From NCBI GenBank assembly GCA_004794785.1, contig SJOL01006745.1, positions 360,046 to 424,045 of the forward strand: a stretch of 64,000 nucleotides of DNA, given 5' to 3'. The notes below the pieces were generated by a model. That model was not told where the DNA came from. It saw only the letters and a program-made list of their open reading frames with translations, and did not search any database. Below are positions 34,296-46,505 of this stretch, piece after piece; position 1 is the first letter of the stretch, and every line of letters begins with the position of its first letter. A program made the position numbers and the translations under genes. The DNA is from Opisthorchis felineus. Taxonomy: Eukaryota; Platyhelminthes; Trematoda; Opisthorchiida; Opisthorchiidae.

Positions 34296-37200
34296 CTGAC
34301 AAAAAAGGCGAATACCGAATTGTGATCTAACGGGAAAAAAGTATCGTAATCTTCCAACTGGCAGCTAAACCAAAGAAGGGTCCACGGAAAGCAAATTACA
34401 CCGCACATATTGGTCACTATACAGTGCTTTTAGCGGAAATCCTAACCATGTCACTCACCCCATGACTATGTCCTTGCAATTCATCAACCTCGAAATCTGT
34501 GACCCACAACAAGACTGACCCATGCAAAGTAAGCACCATGATTCACAAGACTTCAAGACCGCGTCAATACTTATTACAACTACTAGCCACTGGATCCCTT
34601 GGAATCTTGTATTCCCAGGCCCTCAGATCCTTACACTTGACATTCTCTAGCTTATGAGCTAACGAAACCGTTGGGATGTCTGAGCACATATACTCGCCCG
34701 TCAGTGTGGCTTCATAGACAATAAATTCCTGTTTGGTTGAACTGAACGAACACATATAGATATTGAAGAATCACCAGGACAATATAAAGATAAAACAATG
34801 TTAATGTCTGCACCGACGAGCGAGTGGTGAAAACATCGGGCGATCCGATTTTGCCAAAGTATGGAGACAAGCACTTAGCTAAGGCAAATCGGTGTGGGCA
34901 CGAAACCACGACCACGGGAGGAGTGACCGGATTTTGGCCAGCCTCATTGCTTTGGGGCTAATGATTTACAAGTCCAAACCTAGCAAACTAATTCATGCCT
35001 GTGAGGATACCAAAAGGACAACGAGGAGATGGGTGATCTGAGTCGCAATTAGATATGTATTGTTCTCCAAACTGTTACACTCCAGGAACATCAAGACGAA
35101 CGAATTATGCATCACTCACTTCTATCCAATACGACAAATTTTGGTTTCGGCAGTGGCGTGATGTGAACCATAGCTATGCAGGCTAGGAGTTCATTATAAT
35201 CCAACACTTAAGGTACCGAAAACCACTAAACGGCAAGCTTTAGCTAACCAGGACGATCGCAGAAAAAACAGCAACCACTTGGCTGCTCATAACTAGCCAA
35301 GTTTTTTTCTTAGGAATGTTTTGCATGGATTGAGCCAAGAAACCAGTTCAACCATCAGTAATGCGAACCGTAAGAAAGCAATTTGACCATCCTTTCTTCA
35401 AGACTGAGGAGTTTTCGAATTCACGAGAGCGATTGCTCTTGGAGGAATAACTGCCTTCCAACAGCAGCTAGGTTTTGCACCTTCACATTGTTATGGGAAA
35501 TAGTCATCTAAGGTTGGTTGGCTCTTACTAAGATAGCCACTGTCCAAAACCAACTCAATCGGATTGCGATTCATCAGTTGCGGACAGTTTGTCTGAGATC
35601 CAATCATTGGTTGGCTCAACGGAGGGAGTACACCTACATAAAAAAACATCGTGCAGCTCACTAGTCCGACCAAATCTACCTGACTACAATGGCTGTGTGG
35701 AAACATTCCGACACGGTCGTCTAACCGACTTGTAGAAAATAGCTGTATGCAAATTTTAGGGTCATATGGGACGAGTTTACAAACTAAGATAGCCAACAAG
35801 TTTGTTGAAACGCGTCAGTATCTAAAATATGTGATGAGTGGTTAAAATAACTAGATGCAATCCGGGTCCATGCATGGTGAGAATAACACTGGAGGGAGTA
35901 ACAGCACCCGTTCAAGTGAACTAAGGGCAACAAGTTTAAAGATATGAGGCTACCTTAGATTCCTGAAGCGCCAAACTGATATGCCTGAGTGTGGGCGTTT
36001 GACAATTTGGTGTAGTTGAGGTGTTAGCAGAGACCGAACCAGGAGTACACGCGCGTGATTCCTGGGCGGCTAGATCGATCGCCCTGCGACAAATGTTCAA
36101 GGCTGTCCGAACGTCACCCGTTGATGCAGAAATCTGAGAAAACATAGATCGAGTAGAGTATACAAAGGTCAATTTCAGCGAAACTAAGGTGTGAATGATA
36201 ATTATCGCAATTATATATATATATATATATATGAATGTATAATACCTGACATCACAGAATGAACTACCAATTTCGGCCCCCATCCATCTGCAAAGTTCCA
36301 CTCTTAGGATAAAGCCCTCCAGCCTCGTGAGGTTCCCGTTGAACTGATTCAAAGAGCTATGAAATGCAGAACCACAAAGCTACAATGGCTTGGTCAGGTA
36401 CTGAGTCATAGTCTATCCCGCAGTGTTGTTTTAAGGGCCGAACGGAGAGCAGGGCAAGCATACTAACTGATAGAAGGGTTGCCATCATCACTGGAGTTCG
36501 AGACAGCTCAATAGTTAAGACGCAGCACTACTGAACAGAAGGTCTGTGATTCGAACCGAACCCCAGAATCTCGACTGCTCCTGCCTAGGCTTGGGCATCC
36601 TGGTAGTATCTCGGCCCTCGTGCTTCTTTTGGGTAACATGGTAGCTATGCACCGAAGTGTTAAAGCTGAACGACGTTCTCAACATTGACAACAATATATA
36701 AGTACATGCTGGCACTGGTATAACGGGTAGACGGGTATGGAAGAGGTAACTAAACAAGTATGGGTGCATTTAGAGCGAACCACCCTTCAGGATGGGGTTT
36801 TAAGTGACTCTACCTATAATCCGTTGAAGATTCTATAACACGTGGTTGCTGATCAGTGTTAGCTGATGGAGTCTCTTGATGCCAGTTTTTAGTCAGATAA
36901 TCTTGGTTAGTGTTTGGATATGTCTCGGATATCAGTGTTACGTTAGTACTAACCACATTCCCCCCTCAAACACAATTTTATTTAAACTAATCGGCGTTAT
37001 ACAAAGTTATCTTACACCTGAAGAAATCAACCAGAAATAATCTCTCCTGAGAATAATTCTTTCCTGGAAAGGAACTGGTCGTCCAAATCTTCAAAGGATT
37101 GTCCGAAAGCCGTCTTGTCTGAGAATTAGCCTACTCAGACGTACGTAACCGTAAATTCGTCCCCGCGTACCTACAAAGACTTAACGCACAGTTCTGCGTT

Positions 37201-40200
37201 GGTGTACCATACTACCGTTGCTGTCAGTTATCCGACGGGAGCAATTGACTGGCAATGTGGTGCGAGTTGATGAATCACAATTTCTTCTTGACTGGCACCC
37301 AGCGCAAGCAATGTGATCGATGTTATTTTCATATCACTAACTCTAAACAACCCCACGTTACAAATCGCCATTCCATTCTGCAAACGAATTCAATGCACGT
37401 TGAAAAGCTGAAGGTCTACGGAAGCTCTTGCTTAAGTTCACTACATCAAATGGCGTCAGGCAACGATGTCTCCTTTAATTTCGTATTTGATGCAGTTGCA
37501 GAAGACTCATTGCCAGTTTCTAATGCCTGTAGGGTCGGAGTGCTCGCGGGGCGTTCGCTCACAGATATCGAGTACACAGACGACATGGCTCTTCTTGGAT
37601 CTGACGCCGTGGTAATGTAAACAATATTAAATAATCTAAATAATTCTGTCTCACGGTTTGTCATGCGCCTCACACCTGCAAAATGTAATGTGCTGCTGCA
37701 AAACTGGATGGGCTCGAACCCTAACCTAATGCGGATGAGCCGATTGAGGTAGCAGACAAATTTGGCTACCTTAGTAGCTGTATCAGTCCCGGTGGTCCGG
37801 CCAAGGACGATATTTCCATCCGGATTGGGAGGGCCATAGCAGCCTTCGTGAACCTGCATCATCTGCGGCGTAGGCATGACATCAGCTTATCCGTCAAGGG
37901 TCGCGTTTGTATCGCTGCATATTATTATACGGGCCATTTACCTGGTCGCTGTGCGCTGAGGATTTCAAAAACTTTCAGTGTTTGACCATCGATGTCTTCG
38001 GAGCATTGCCTGGGTCTGGGAACGCCAGATCAGTGATGCTGAAGAATGCTGAGTAGTTTTCGCAACTCACCCACGACAGATGAGCTGATCACATTCCATA
38101 AGTTGCGCTGGCTTAGTCGTGTGCTCCGAATGCCAGTCAACCGAATTCCTCGAATAGCCCCTTTCGCACAACCACGCGGACGGTGGAAATTAGTCGCAGG
38201 AGGTAAACGACAACGAATTATGGAAGCCATTACTAGCAAACTCAATTGCGCTGGTCATTGCCGTCTCCCTGAATGGGAACCCTGAGAAGGTACACATCAA
38301 TGGTTATATACATTGTCAGACATGGCCCAGTCACGCCTTCCATGGCGCTCATGCATTCTAGCATAGCTCCCCTCCCGATCTTCCCAATGAAAAGTCCACT
38401 GACACCACCTTATTTACCCCTCAATTATACCAGCTACCGCTTCCAGTGCGTAGCTATCCACCTCTATTCCCCAAATCATCGACGGACGAAACTGTGGCAA
38501 CTACAAACACTGTACGGCAAGTACGCAATTCTTACGGCTGCTGCTGCTGAAAAGCTGAAGCACTTCGTTCAGCTATTTCATCTCTGTTTGGAATCGTCAG
38601 CGATGAGAAACTCACAAATATCCCCTATTACTTGCACCCGGAGGGGAAATAGCGTCACTCACCCTCCAACCGTGCAGTTCATGTCACCTGACCGGTTTCT
38701 GAAGTGAAGGACCCAGTGGAAAATGTGCGAATTCATTACTGCTGGTTAGCCACTCGAGGTGCCCAAATTCCTATCAGGAACACTGAACACTGTGCGTGCG
38801 TACGACGATCCGGGTGGCGGCAGCGGATAGTGAAGGACGGAGAGGGATCGCAAGCGCAGAAAGCAAAACAACAGAGTGGTCACTTTGTGATTCGTGGCGA
38901 GAGAATAAAGTTTAAAACTCCACTGACCATACAGGTGAGTGTCTTCAACCATTAACCCTAACCTCACATACGACCAGTGCAGCCAAGGATCTATTTGTTT
39001 ATGATTATTCGTCCCCAGGTCATGCGTTGTCCGCCCTGTAGTATTTTTCGATGGAAACCTCCAAAAAACGGGGAAAGAGGAGTAATCGAAGCAAATGACC
39101 GGGTCAAAGTTATTGGTAAAACTCAGTCGATTCATCGAATGGGCGGACAGTTGACTTGCTGCCTAAAACCACTGACCGCACTTCGTCAGTATTAAACCGA
39201 CGATGTATATGCGACAGCACTGATAGTAAAAGATTAGCGACTCTGTTTTATCTCGCTATACAACCGTAAAGCAACGCCAGACAATGTGGTGTTTCAGACT
39301 CTACCTCTCACCGATAAGCTCATGTCATACCGACCCCAGAGGTGAGTAAGTCAGAAATGTTACCCTTCAACGTAAAGCAGCTACTCAAATACGTAAAACT
39401 ACCTATTGTTTCCGGTGCTTCTGCTAATCCTACCAGGTTTAGTGGCGTGCAGACTCAGTCTTGTACTCTGAAGGTGTAAGACGCTTACACCTTCACAAGG
39501 CAGTAATACTTTTAGCGTATTTTATACCTGTACAGAATTTGACCTGAATGGTGTCTCTAGGATAGTAGACACACATATAACTGAGTCCATTACGAAGTTT
39601 CAAGGAAAGGGGATAATCACTCACCCTGAAAAAAGCTTGTGGTGATGAACTCAGGAGAACAATGACCGCAAACATTCACGCTCCCACGGGTGTCAGAAGG
39701 AATGAGGAAGTGTGATGAAAGCATTGGGAACCCTTTTAAAGAGAATCCGACAAAGCTGCGCGATCGAACGAAGCGAAAGCTGATTTTTAATCTAATTAGA
39801 AAATTGTGAACCACCTGTACATGCGAAGTGTTCGACTGGATGCAGCAAGAGAGTATGTGATCAACACATCCACGACAACACGGATGGACCCTCGCTTGAT
39901 TTTCACGATTGGGGTACGCGTGAGCGCTGGTGAGACTGCCTAGGATGGCACATGTCGACAGTTCAGAAGCGATGATGATTAGATACTCTGATCATTCGTA
40001 CGTTTAGACCTGGCTTTTCAGTACAAGGATCACGATACATATCTGACACTCCCCTGGCACTTCTTCTGCCTTCCAAACGCCCTGCAGGAGTTATCGGGAT
40101 TTTCCGTTCTAATGACTATCGTCACCGATGAGGCTTCTGCTCAGTTCATCAATCAATCAATCAATCAATTTATCAGCTACAAACCTTGTACTTTAGGCAC

Positions 40201-43200
40201 ATTGGTTCCAGCTGCTACAGTTTCGATCACCGGAAAACGGGTATGTGGAACGTACAACCAGCTTTGGAGGCGAAGGCATGTGCAGTTTGTTCAGAGATTG
40301 GGTAGCTACGCATTGAAGGCGATAGCTATGATGTACGAGCGCCACTGACTGCGCGATTGGGCCATTTCTGCCAAAGTCACTAACCACTGGTGACTTGAGT
40401 CCTGGGGTCCCCATCCAGGAAGGCGGCAGTTGCCCACCCGACTAAGTTTACTGGTTAGTGTTTTCGTACTTCGTTGCCAGGTCATACACTGTCCACCTCT
40501 CGGTCGCTTCTACTCAGCACAGGGCTGGACGAAGAGAGCTCTGCGAGGCAAACGGTCTTCTGGCATGCGGAGTACATGTCCTAACCAGCGCAGCCTATGA
40601 AGCATGAGCAATTCATCTATCGAGGGAGAGTTCATTCTTCCTAAGACCATCTGGCGTACCTCAACATTGCTAATCCGATATTCCCACTAGACCTGACCAA
40701 TGATTCGGAGACACCGATGGTCAAACACTGACATCTTCCGTATGTCCTCTGCGCGTAGGGGCCACGTCTCTGATTCATAAAGCAGAATGAATCGCACCAC
40801 CGCAGTGTTAACTCTTCCCTTGACAGATAAACTCACGTCACGTCGGCGCCATAGGTGTCGGAGGTTGGCAAAAGCTGCCCTGGCCTTTCCGATTAGGGAA
40901 ATAACCTCATCTCCAGCCAGTCCACCGGAACTTATGCAGCTGCCCAGCTCATGGCCACAAGATATATCAACATAAACAACCACAACGCTTATAGACGTAG
41001 TATACCACTCATAAGGTTATTGAAAACTCTTCGACAGCCCACGACCGGTTTCATCCTTCTTGGAGCTCATCAGGTAGGCGCAGTCCCCGAGTTTCCGTCA
41101 ACCTTTTGTTCTACTTGAACCCAAATTGCACGAAATACACTCATTTGCATACCAATTTGGTTTTGACGGGAGACTCACCTGGAACCCCGCTGAATCTCTC
41201 GTTTATGATGACCACAACACTTCTCTAAACTTGCTCTCGAAACATATAAAAGGTGATTTGGGGAACCCGCGCTTAACAGAAAGAACCACACCCCCAAGTT
41301 CCTTCCTTCAGAGGTTGGGAGGTGGCGTACGTCTTTCACCGCAGCTGAGAGGTGGGGCGAGATGGCTCAGTGGTTAGAGGGTGAATTTACTGACCGGAAG
41401 GCCTGTGGTTCGAACCCGACCTCTGCCTCTCGACTTCCCTTGTCTAGGCTTGGGCGACCTGGCAGTATCCCTCGTACTTCCTTCTGGCGGCATGGCAATT
41501 AGGCACCGAAAAGGTGCTACGACTGAACAACTGAACCAGAGGTGAAGGTTAACCATGTGACAAGCGGCTCAGTTTAATTTCACAAAAAGCCGCCAGTATA
41601 AGACGATCATGAGAATTTCAAGTGATATTGTCGGATTTCATGCGTGTTGTCCAATGTAAGAACTGGCCGCCCTCGTGGAGGCAATTAAGGGTTTGTCTAT
41701 CAGATTTCCCGGGTAGGCAGCACAAGGAATGCTTGCGACCAGTGCGATAACCCGCAATAACTGTATGATTCCGAGCGCCGAACGCAAAGACCCGAGATGA
41801 AAACGCGTATCATGATTGCGCACGGTGTGATGACCGGAATCTGACTGAATCCAATATCATGGACCGTGGAAAAAATGAGAAGCAGTGGTTCTATTAAAGG
41901 CGGTTTGTTGAAAAACGATCTCTTTTCGAAAAGCAATGGATCCTAGCGCACAATGCTGTTACGAAGCACAACAGGCCATGCATTGCGGACAGTGGTATTA
42001 AATAGGTACGAGTTAGGGAAGCTGGGAAGACACAAGCCGAGAAATTCATCCAAGTAGGGGGAAGCCCTCAACCAATGTGTGTCTGAAGAAATCTACTCAG
42101 CTGGAAACACGTTCTGAAGAAAACTGATCATGCTTTTGGATAATTCCGGGGTTCATAGAAGAAACTCAGCTGCTTTCTCCAGCGCGAGTATCTGTTGAGG
42201 TACTAAAGTATACGAGTGCTATGGAAACGGGCAACCATTTGTTTCTCAGGCGTTTTAGGGTCCGTCATAGAAATGCAAGTGCTCCACTATACTCATGTGT
42301 ACCTGCATTGATGGGACATGTGACATTGTGAACTTATTAATAAAGTCAAACAAGAGTAACTAACCTTTCGTGCGCACAGCTGAATAGCCAGCGGATCAAT
42401 CTGAGATTCAGTTGCACTCCCCGGTTGCGATATCGACAGGCGTGCACTGACAATGTCCGTCAGTTCAGTGCGACTGTACGGAGGAAATGCTAGGTGTACC
42501 GGATGATGACATTTTCCCTTGAGGCGTGGTAATAGACGTTCGGGAAGATCCAGGGCGTTAGCAATACCAATGATCACCAGGTTAGAAGATATTGTGCTGG
42601 GCCAGTCAAAAATACTGAAACGGACGGAAGAGGCGAGGTTAATCACAGACTCATGAACAAAAGTTGTCAGAGGTACTGCTATGATAAGTCACCTAAATCA
42701 TAAGCAGCATGTATGTATTTTTTGGAGAATGGTATCTTTCAGCTACCTGGTTACGAGTGGCTAGCAATGTGGCACCGACGGGCGTGGTTTGGTTAGGGTG
42801 ACTAACTGATAAGTATGAATCAGAGAAATCGATGCACCAGAATTCGGTCTACGCAAAATTATGAAGCTTCATGATAAGCCTATGGCTACCCAGGTGTCAG
42901 TAAATGAGAGACCATAAAAGACAGTCTGATAGGAGGGCGGCAGTCGAACAGCACATTTTGCCTGGCGTGACACGGTCGAGGCAGATCTTGAGTGAAGACG
43001 TCAAGTGAAGTACATAGCCAGATGTTGGTTGAAGTACAGGTACGAGGCGGCGACCCACCTCCACCTAATGCAAGCGACTGACCGTGCGCATTGAACATAA
43101 GCTGAGAGTGAGAGACAACCAACTTGTTGTAGCTGATATCCTACATGGCCATTCATTCATCTGTGTTCATATGACTCAAAACACTGGAAATCACATCGCA

Positions 43201-46200
43201 CAACGGCCAAGGGTTGACAAAAATTTCAAAATTCGCATATACTACTTATATAAAAGTCATGAGAAAAAAATGTGCCGGCTGAGAAAAAACGCTGTTTACA
43301 AGACTAATGATTGATTGAAATGTCGTAATTTTACCCGAAAACACCATCCGAAGCCATTACTGATAGACTGGAAAAACATTTGCAAATTAGAGTTTTTCTG
43401 CGCATGTGCGCTATAATGGTCCATATAGGCCAGTCAAAGGGCAACCCACGTCGGGTTGCGGTGTTGGTGTCGGAGTTCCTTAGGGCGCGAGTCGCCCATA
43501 CTCTCCGGAGAGACTCCCCGGGCCATGCGCAGCGAGTGCGGCCCGCAGTTGCGGGTTTCCCTCTGGTTGGTCGACCGCTTTGGGCCGAGGACGCATAGCC
43601 GAGGCCAGGCCGGCCCCGATGGGCACTAGCCGTATCGGTAAAGTCATCCTCTGTGATCTGATGGGGGTTGCGCGACCCGACTTTTTCGGCTCGCTCTGCT
43701 CTACTCCTATTTGGTTTGCCCAGAGGCTGATAGGAAGGGGTCATGCACAGGTTCGCCTCGTACTACATTGCTTCGAGAACGATGACGAACGAGTTGTCTA
43801 GCTTAGAATCAAATCGGAAAAGCACGAACACTAAGGGGCCTTCGCAAAACCACAAATATCCATTTGGCAAATTGGTCAGCAGTCCCTGAACCGCATACGG
43901 CATAAAATGTAATCGTAAACGCATTTGAAGGCCGATTCAAATGTCAGATAGGTCTCAGTTTGATACGTGGCAATCAGGGCACCAATACCAGGAAATACGG
44001 GATCTGTCCAATATTTCCAGAAGATTTAACGAAATGGTACGCAACAATATTTACAAAAGTCGCGTTTTTCCCGCTAATGTAATCCAAGAATTGAGATCTG
44101 CACACTTGCACCACGAGAAACAATATTGTATCTTGTCTACATTGCTTATCTCCAGTCAAAACCGAATACACATATGAGTATTAACAAGTCTAACTAGTTC
44201 AGCTAGTGTGTTACTTCTAGGCATGCAGTTAAAAGAAGTTCTTCAGGAAGGGCTTTTTCAGTGTGTAGTAATTAGCCCCTCATGGAGCGATGGCAACTGC
44301 GCCGCGTGGTCAAAGTTCATTTTAACAGGCACCTATTACACAAGCAACAGATTACAATTCAAGGTTCCCGCAAATCGTAGTACGCAATTGAAATAGGTGG
44401 AACCAGACAAACTCAAATTCGATACAGGTGATTATTCGGTCTTAGGTGCCGCTAAAGATAGTACAGTATAGGCAAGACAACCCGATCGTTATTTATGAGT
44501 ACAGTCAGCTTGTATCCGGGATTATTTGTGGAAACCGTGTATTTTTGCTGACATTCTGTGGCCGTGTTGGTTTCCGAAAACTGGTCTATATAGGTTTCTT
44601 TATCACCAATAATCAACGGCCAAAACGCATCCTAGAACGCCAAACAAAAGCTATACTGACTTCAGTTGGCCTATGAAGTTGACTACTATCAACTACTCTT
44701 GCACCGAACTCTGTAAGTGGTGCGACGAGTGCTGATGTCCTTGGTCAGTTCGAAAATCACCGACAACTCGTCAGACTAGTTGCAAAAGAAATGCCCGAAG
44801 CACTACAGTCTGCGCTGTTGGAGCCACACAAAGTTACGTTATTCCCGAGCAGTGATGGCAAACATGATCAAACTGGCGGTCGATGAACGTCTTTCACCAC
44901 CAAGTTTTCCCCAGTAAATAATACATGAACGGAAGTTAGGTAGACATCCACCGCCCTGTGTTGATGGCACCACAAAGCAGCAATATGCGAAAACGAAGAA
45001 GGATCACGAGTGGTTTGTGTTCCGTTGACTGATACTGCTCATACAGTACGCCTTGAACATATAACGACAACGGCCAACATTGGACTTTTAACTGCAAGAC
45101 TGCTCGCAAAGAAACGGTTTGTGCAGTGCTCCAGCTGTCCTGGTCACATGTTAGCCATTGTGATCGTAAGCACCAAGATAGGTGGCGGGTTGGTGTGACT
45201 CAACGACCGTCTGCGTTCCTAGATGCGGGGAACCTAACGATGATAACTGATAGTGATACATGTATTCGGTCCCTTGATTGTAGGTTTATTCATCCTTGTA
45301 TTGGGTCGACCTCAGAACGGTTCCGAAGGACACCATGGGCACGATCGTCAATATTCTGTTTCTGACTCAGCGTGTATTCTACCTGTCTGTTTTCTATCAG
45401 TGATCTGAAATTTCGGGTTCACCTAGGAAGACTTGAGTGACTTGACCTTGGGCCTAGACAGCCTAATAATCAATGCGAGAAACACCTACGATACATTAAG
45501 AACAGGCAGTGGAGACGTCAGTTATCCATCCATTTTGCGATGAATCGCTGGGAAGTGTTCTTCAGGAGCTGTTTTTAAGTTTGACTTGTCTACAAAGACA
45601 TGCCTCTCGGATACACCATCAACTGAGGTAAGCAGCGGTTTTCTAAACAGTCTGCTGTCTCGCACTGTGTTACAGGGTGGCAGCGAAAATGACCGGAACG
45701 CAATGGGGTTTTGAAAGCGAATGAATGAGAAAATACAACAGATCAAGTGGGAAAACGATAAAAAAACACTGCCTGCTCAGAAACAAGAAGGATGAAACAC
45801 CCCAACCCACCGGTATAGAACATCCTGACTCTTCGAAGACAGTTGATCCACTTCGTCAAGAATTAGTATGACCAGAGCAGACCTGGTTATTTTACTCAAG
45901 GCATTTTCCACAGCCGTAGAATCCACGGTGGTTAATCGGTTCTCTTTTCCATTCGACCTTTTTTGCAATGAAGAGAATATGTGACCGAACACCTCAACAG
46001 CAGATAAAAGCTGCATACAGTTGACATGCACGACGCGACACTTCTCGGCAACTTCAAAGTGGTACGCTTCGTGTAAAACCACAGCCGTTTTCCCGGTCCC
46101 CGGGGCTCCACTTACATACAGATTGCCGCTGCGATTTTGGACGAGACAATTTCGAATGAAATCATGAACAAATCGGCGTTCCTTATCTCGTCCAACCAGT

Positions 46201-46490
46201 TGTTCATTTGATTCATCTACCCCCAGATGCGAAGTCAGTGGAGACGCTTGGTTATGTTCTAGAACGGTCGCCCGCGAGACTGGCGATGATATTTGAGTAG
46301 TGGTGGACTTCTTCGTAAGCATAGTTCTTCGTTTAGGCTTGAGAATTTTGGTGGATAGTTCCTCTTCCACTATGCGTAGTGTTGGCTGCTTCAGTGCAGA
46401 AAGTCGCGTCATTCTGCGTTCACTCAAATTGCTAGCTCTCGAGGATGTGCAAGTTTCAGTTTGAATGGTATTTCGACGCGTTCGCAGCAT
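33882..46490 (-). CDS. Cell division cycle 6 (CDC6), complete spliced gene, 4 exons, 507 aa
   Basis: CDC6 is the AAA+ ATPase that joins the origin recognition complex in G1 and loads the MCM2-7 helicase at replication origins. Coding exons on the minus strand are 46490-45811, 42614-42365, 36133-35954 and 34295-33882, together 1524 nt. All three introns have GT and AG ends and every junction keeps the frame. The basic N-terminus is short and holds two SP pairs (S69, S83) that could be CDK targets. Walker A is GAPGTGKT (128-135), Walker B is LILDEVDQL (209-217), sensor 1 lies in [11 protein letters not shown], sensor 2 is GDVRTALN, and the C-terminal winged helix ends with a [10 protein letters not shown] segment. 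[11 protein letters not shown] and the C-terminal [15 protein letters not shown] match CDC6 better than ORC1. The protein is somewhat shorter than human CDC6 (560 aa), mainly at the N-terminus. Introns of 3.2, 6.2 and 1.7 kb hold SINE, LINE and hammerhead repeats. The upstream AG at 46505 suggests a further 5' untranslated exon. Confidence 0.9.
34296..35953 (-). other. cdc6 intron 3
   Basis: About 1.66 kb. The donor is AAG then GTAGCC at 35953, less canonical than the other two. The acceptor tract is rich in T. No recurring repeat was recognised inside. Confidence 0.7.
35954..36133 (-). CDS. cdc6 exon 3 (sensor 2)
   Basis: 60 codons in phase 0, after TTTTCTCAG. It encodes [20 protein letters not shown], the sensor 2 arginine region of the AAA+ lid, and then a linker ending [11 protein letters not shown]. 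Confidence 0.88.
36212..36232 (+). repeat. TA microsatellite in cdc6 intron 2
   Basis: About ten uninterrupted TA units, 80 bases upstream (in gene sense) of exon 3. Confidence 0.9.
36498..36675 (+). repeat. tRNA-derived SINE, copy 2 (diverged)
   Basis: A-box-like CAGCTCAATAGTTAAGACGC and B-box-like GATTCGAACC are followed by the family body (CTGCCTAGGCTTGGGC, TATCTCGGCCCTCGTGC, AAAGCTGAACGA). More substitutions than in the other copies suggest greater age. It lies in cdc6 intron 2. Confidence 0.75.
36676..37394. other. cdc6 intron 2 sequence, unrecognised
   Basis: No repeat or coding motif recognised. Confidence 0.4.
37395..38470 (+). mobile_element. RTE-type LINE fragment, 3' portion of RT
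   Basis: Plus strand, opposite to cdc6. At 37450-37617 it reads [19 protein letters not shown], then [16 protein letters not shown], where YTDD is the RT motif C catalytic box (family usually YADD). After stops it continues as GSNPNLM and then [14 protein letters not shown]. Next comes [20 protein letters not shown] near 38090-38145, the C-terminal signature also seen at 49803-49991. Remnants of the 3' untranslated region reach about 38470. Several stops and frameshifts make it dead. Confidence 0.75.
38471..40148. other. cdc6 intron 2 sequence, unrecognised
   Basis: An open frame of 144 codons at 38273-38707 overlaps the LINE 3' end and has no recognisable domain. Nothing else is supported. 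Confidence 0.4.
40149..40985 (-). mobile_element. RTE-type LINE fragment, 3' end with tetranucleotide tail
   Basis: On the minus strand it encodes [20 protein letters not shown], then [14 protein letters not shown] and [20 protein letters not shown], the C-terminal region of RTE-type polyproteins. The 3' untranslated region follows and ends in a TTGA tetranucleotide tail (40149-40170). A simple-repeat tail in place of poly-A is typical of this clade. It is close in sequence to 49501-50343. Confidence 0.78.
41005..41215 (-). repeat. Hammerhead-bearing repeat, single unit
   Basis: A minus-oriented unit from the CTCATAAGG head through the ribozyme to the AATCTCTCGTTTATGATGA tail. It lies in cdc6 intron 2, in cdc6 sense orientation, so it is transcribed in the cdc6 pre-mRNA. 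Confidence 0.75.
41037..41079 (-). ncRNA. Type I hammerhead ribozyme in a cdc6 intron
   Basis: CTGATGA, GAAA, the ACCGGT stem III palindrome, the cleavage-site C and both stem I strands (GCCTAC with GTGGGC) are intact on the minus strand. Stem II is weakened (GCTC against GGAT, with a G-U pair and a C-A mismatch), so activity may be low. Confidence 0.65.
41356..41530 (+). repeat. tRNA-derived SINE, copy 3
   Basis: A box TGGCTCAGTGGTTAGAG and B box GGTTCGAACCC are both close to the polymerase III consensus. The family body follows. It lies in cdc6 intron 2, opposite to the gene. Confidence 0.85.
41531..42364. other. cdc6 intron 2 sequence, unrecognised
   Basis: No repeat or motif recognised before the exon 2 donor (GTTAGT at 42364). 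Confidence 0.45.
42365..42614 (-). CDS. cdc6 exon 2 (sensor 1, AAA+ lid start)
   Basis: 250 nt. The first base completes the arginine codon split from exon 1. It encodes [20 protein letters not shown], then [29 protein letters not shown] and LAIQLCARK. The acceptor is CCGTTTCAG and the donor is AAG then GTTAGT. Confidence 0.9.
42615..45810 (-). other. cdc6 intron 1
   Basis: About 3.2 kb with donor GTGGGT at 45810. It contains the GC-rich block at 43435-43775. The rest shows only short frames without recognisable motifs. Confidence 0.7.
43435..43775. repeat. GC-rich block of unknown origin
   Basis: This stretch is clearly richer in G and C than its AT-rich surroundings, with runs such as GGGCGCGAGTCGCCC (itself palindromic). 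A 137-codon minus frame (43331-43744) is open across it but is compositionally odd. It may be a relic of a repeat 5' region or an RNA-derived insertion. I cannot assign it. Confidence 0.35.
45811..46490 (-). CDS. cdc6 exon 1 (start codon, Walker A and B)
   Basis: 680 nt from ATG at 46490 to the split codon CG at 45811, before GTGGGT. It encodes the basic N-terminal tail and the nucleotide-binding core [20 protein letters not shown] and [20 protein letters not shown]. The frame is open upstream to 46652. A pyrimidine-poor AATTTCAG just before the ATG could be an acceptor for a noncoding leader exon, so I start at 46490. Confidence 0.9.
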
Positions 46491-46505
46491 GATGAAATGT
46501 CTGAA

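Noticed and set aside
33965..34417. 150-codon minus-strand frame
   Set aside because: Out-of-phase shadow over cdc6 exon 4. The phase giving the winged helix is the real one.
38273..38707. 144-codon plus-strand frame as a gene
   Set aside because: Overlaps the 3' end of a dead RTE-type LINE and shows no known domain.
43331..43744. 137-codon minus-strand frame as a gene
   Set aside because: Composition-driven opening through a GC-rich block, with no domain and no splice context.
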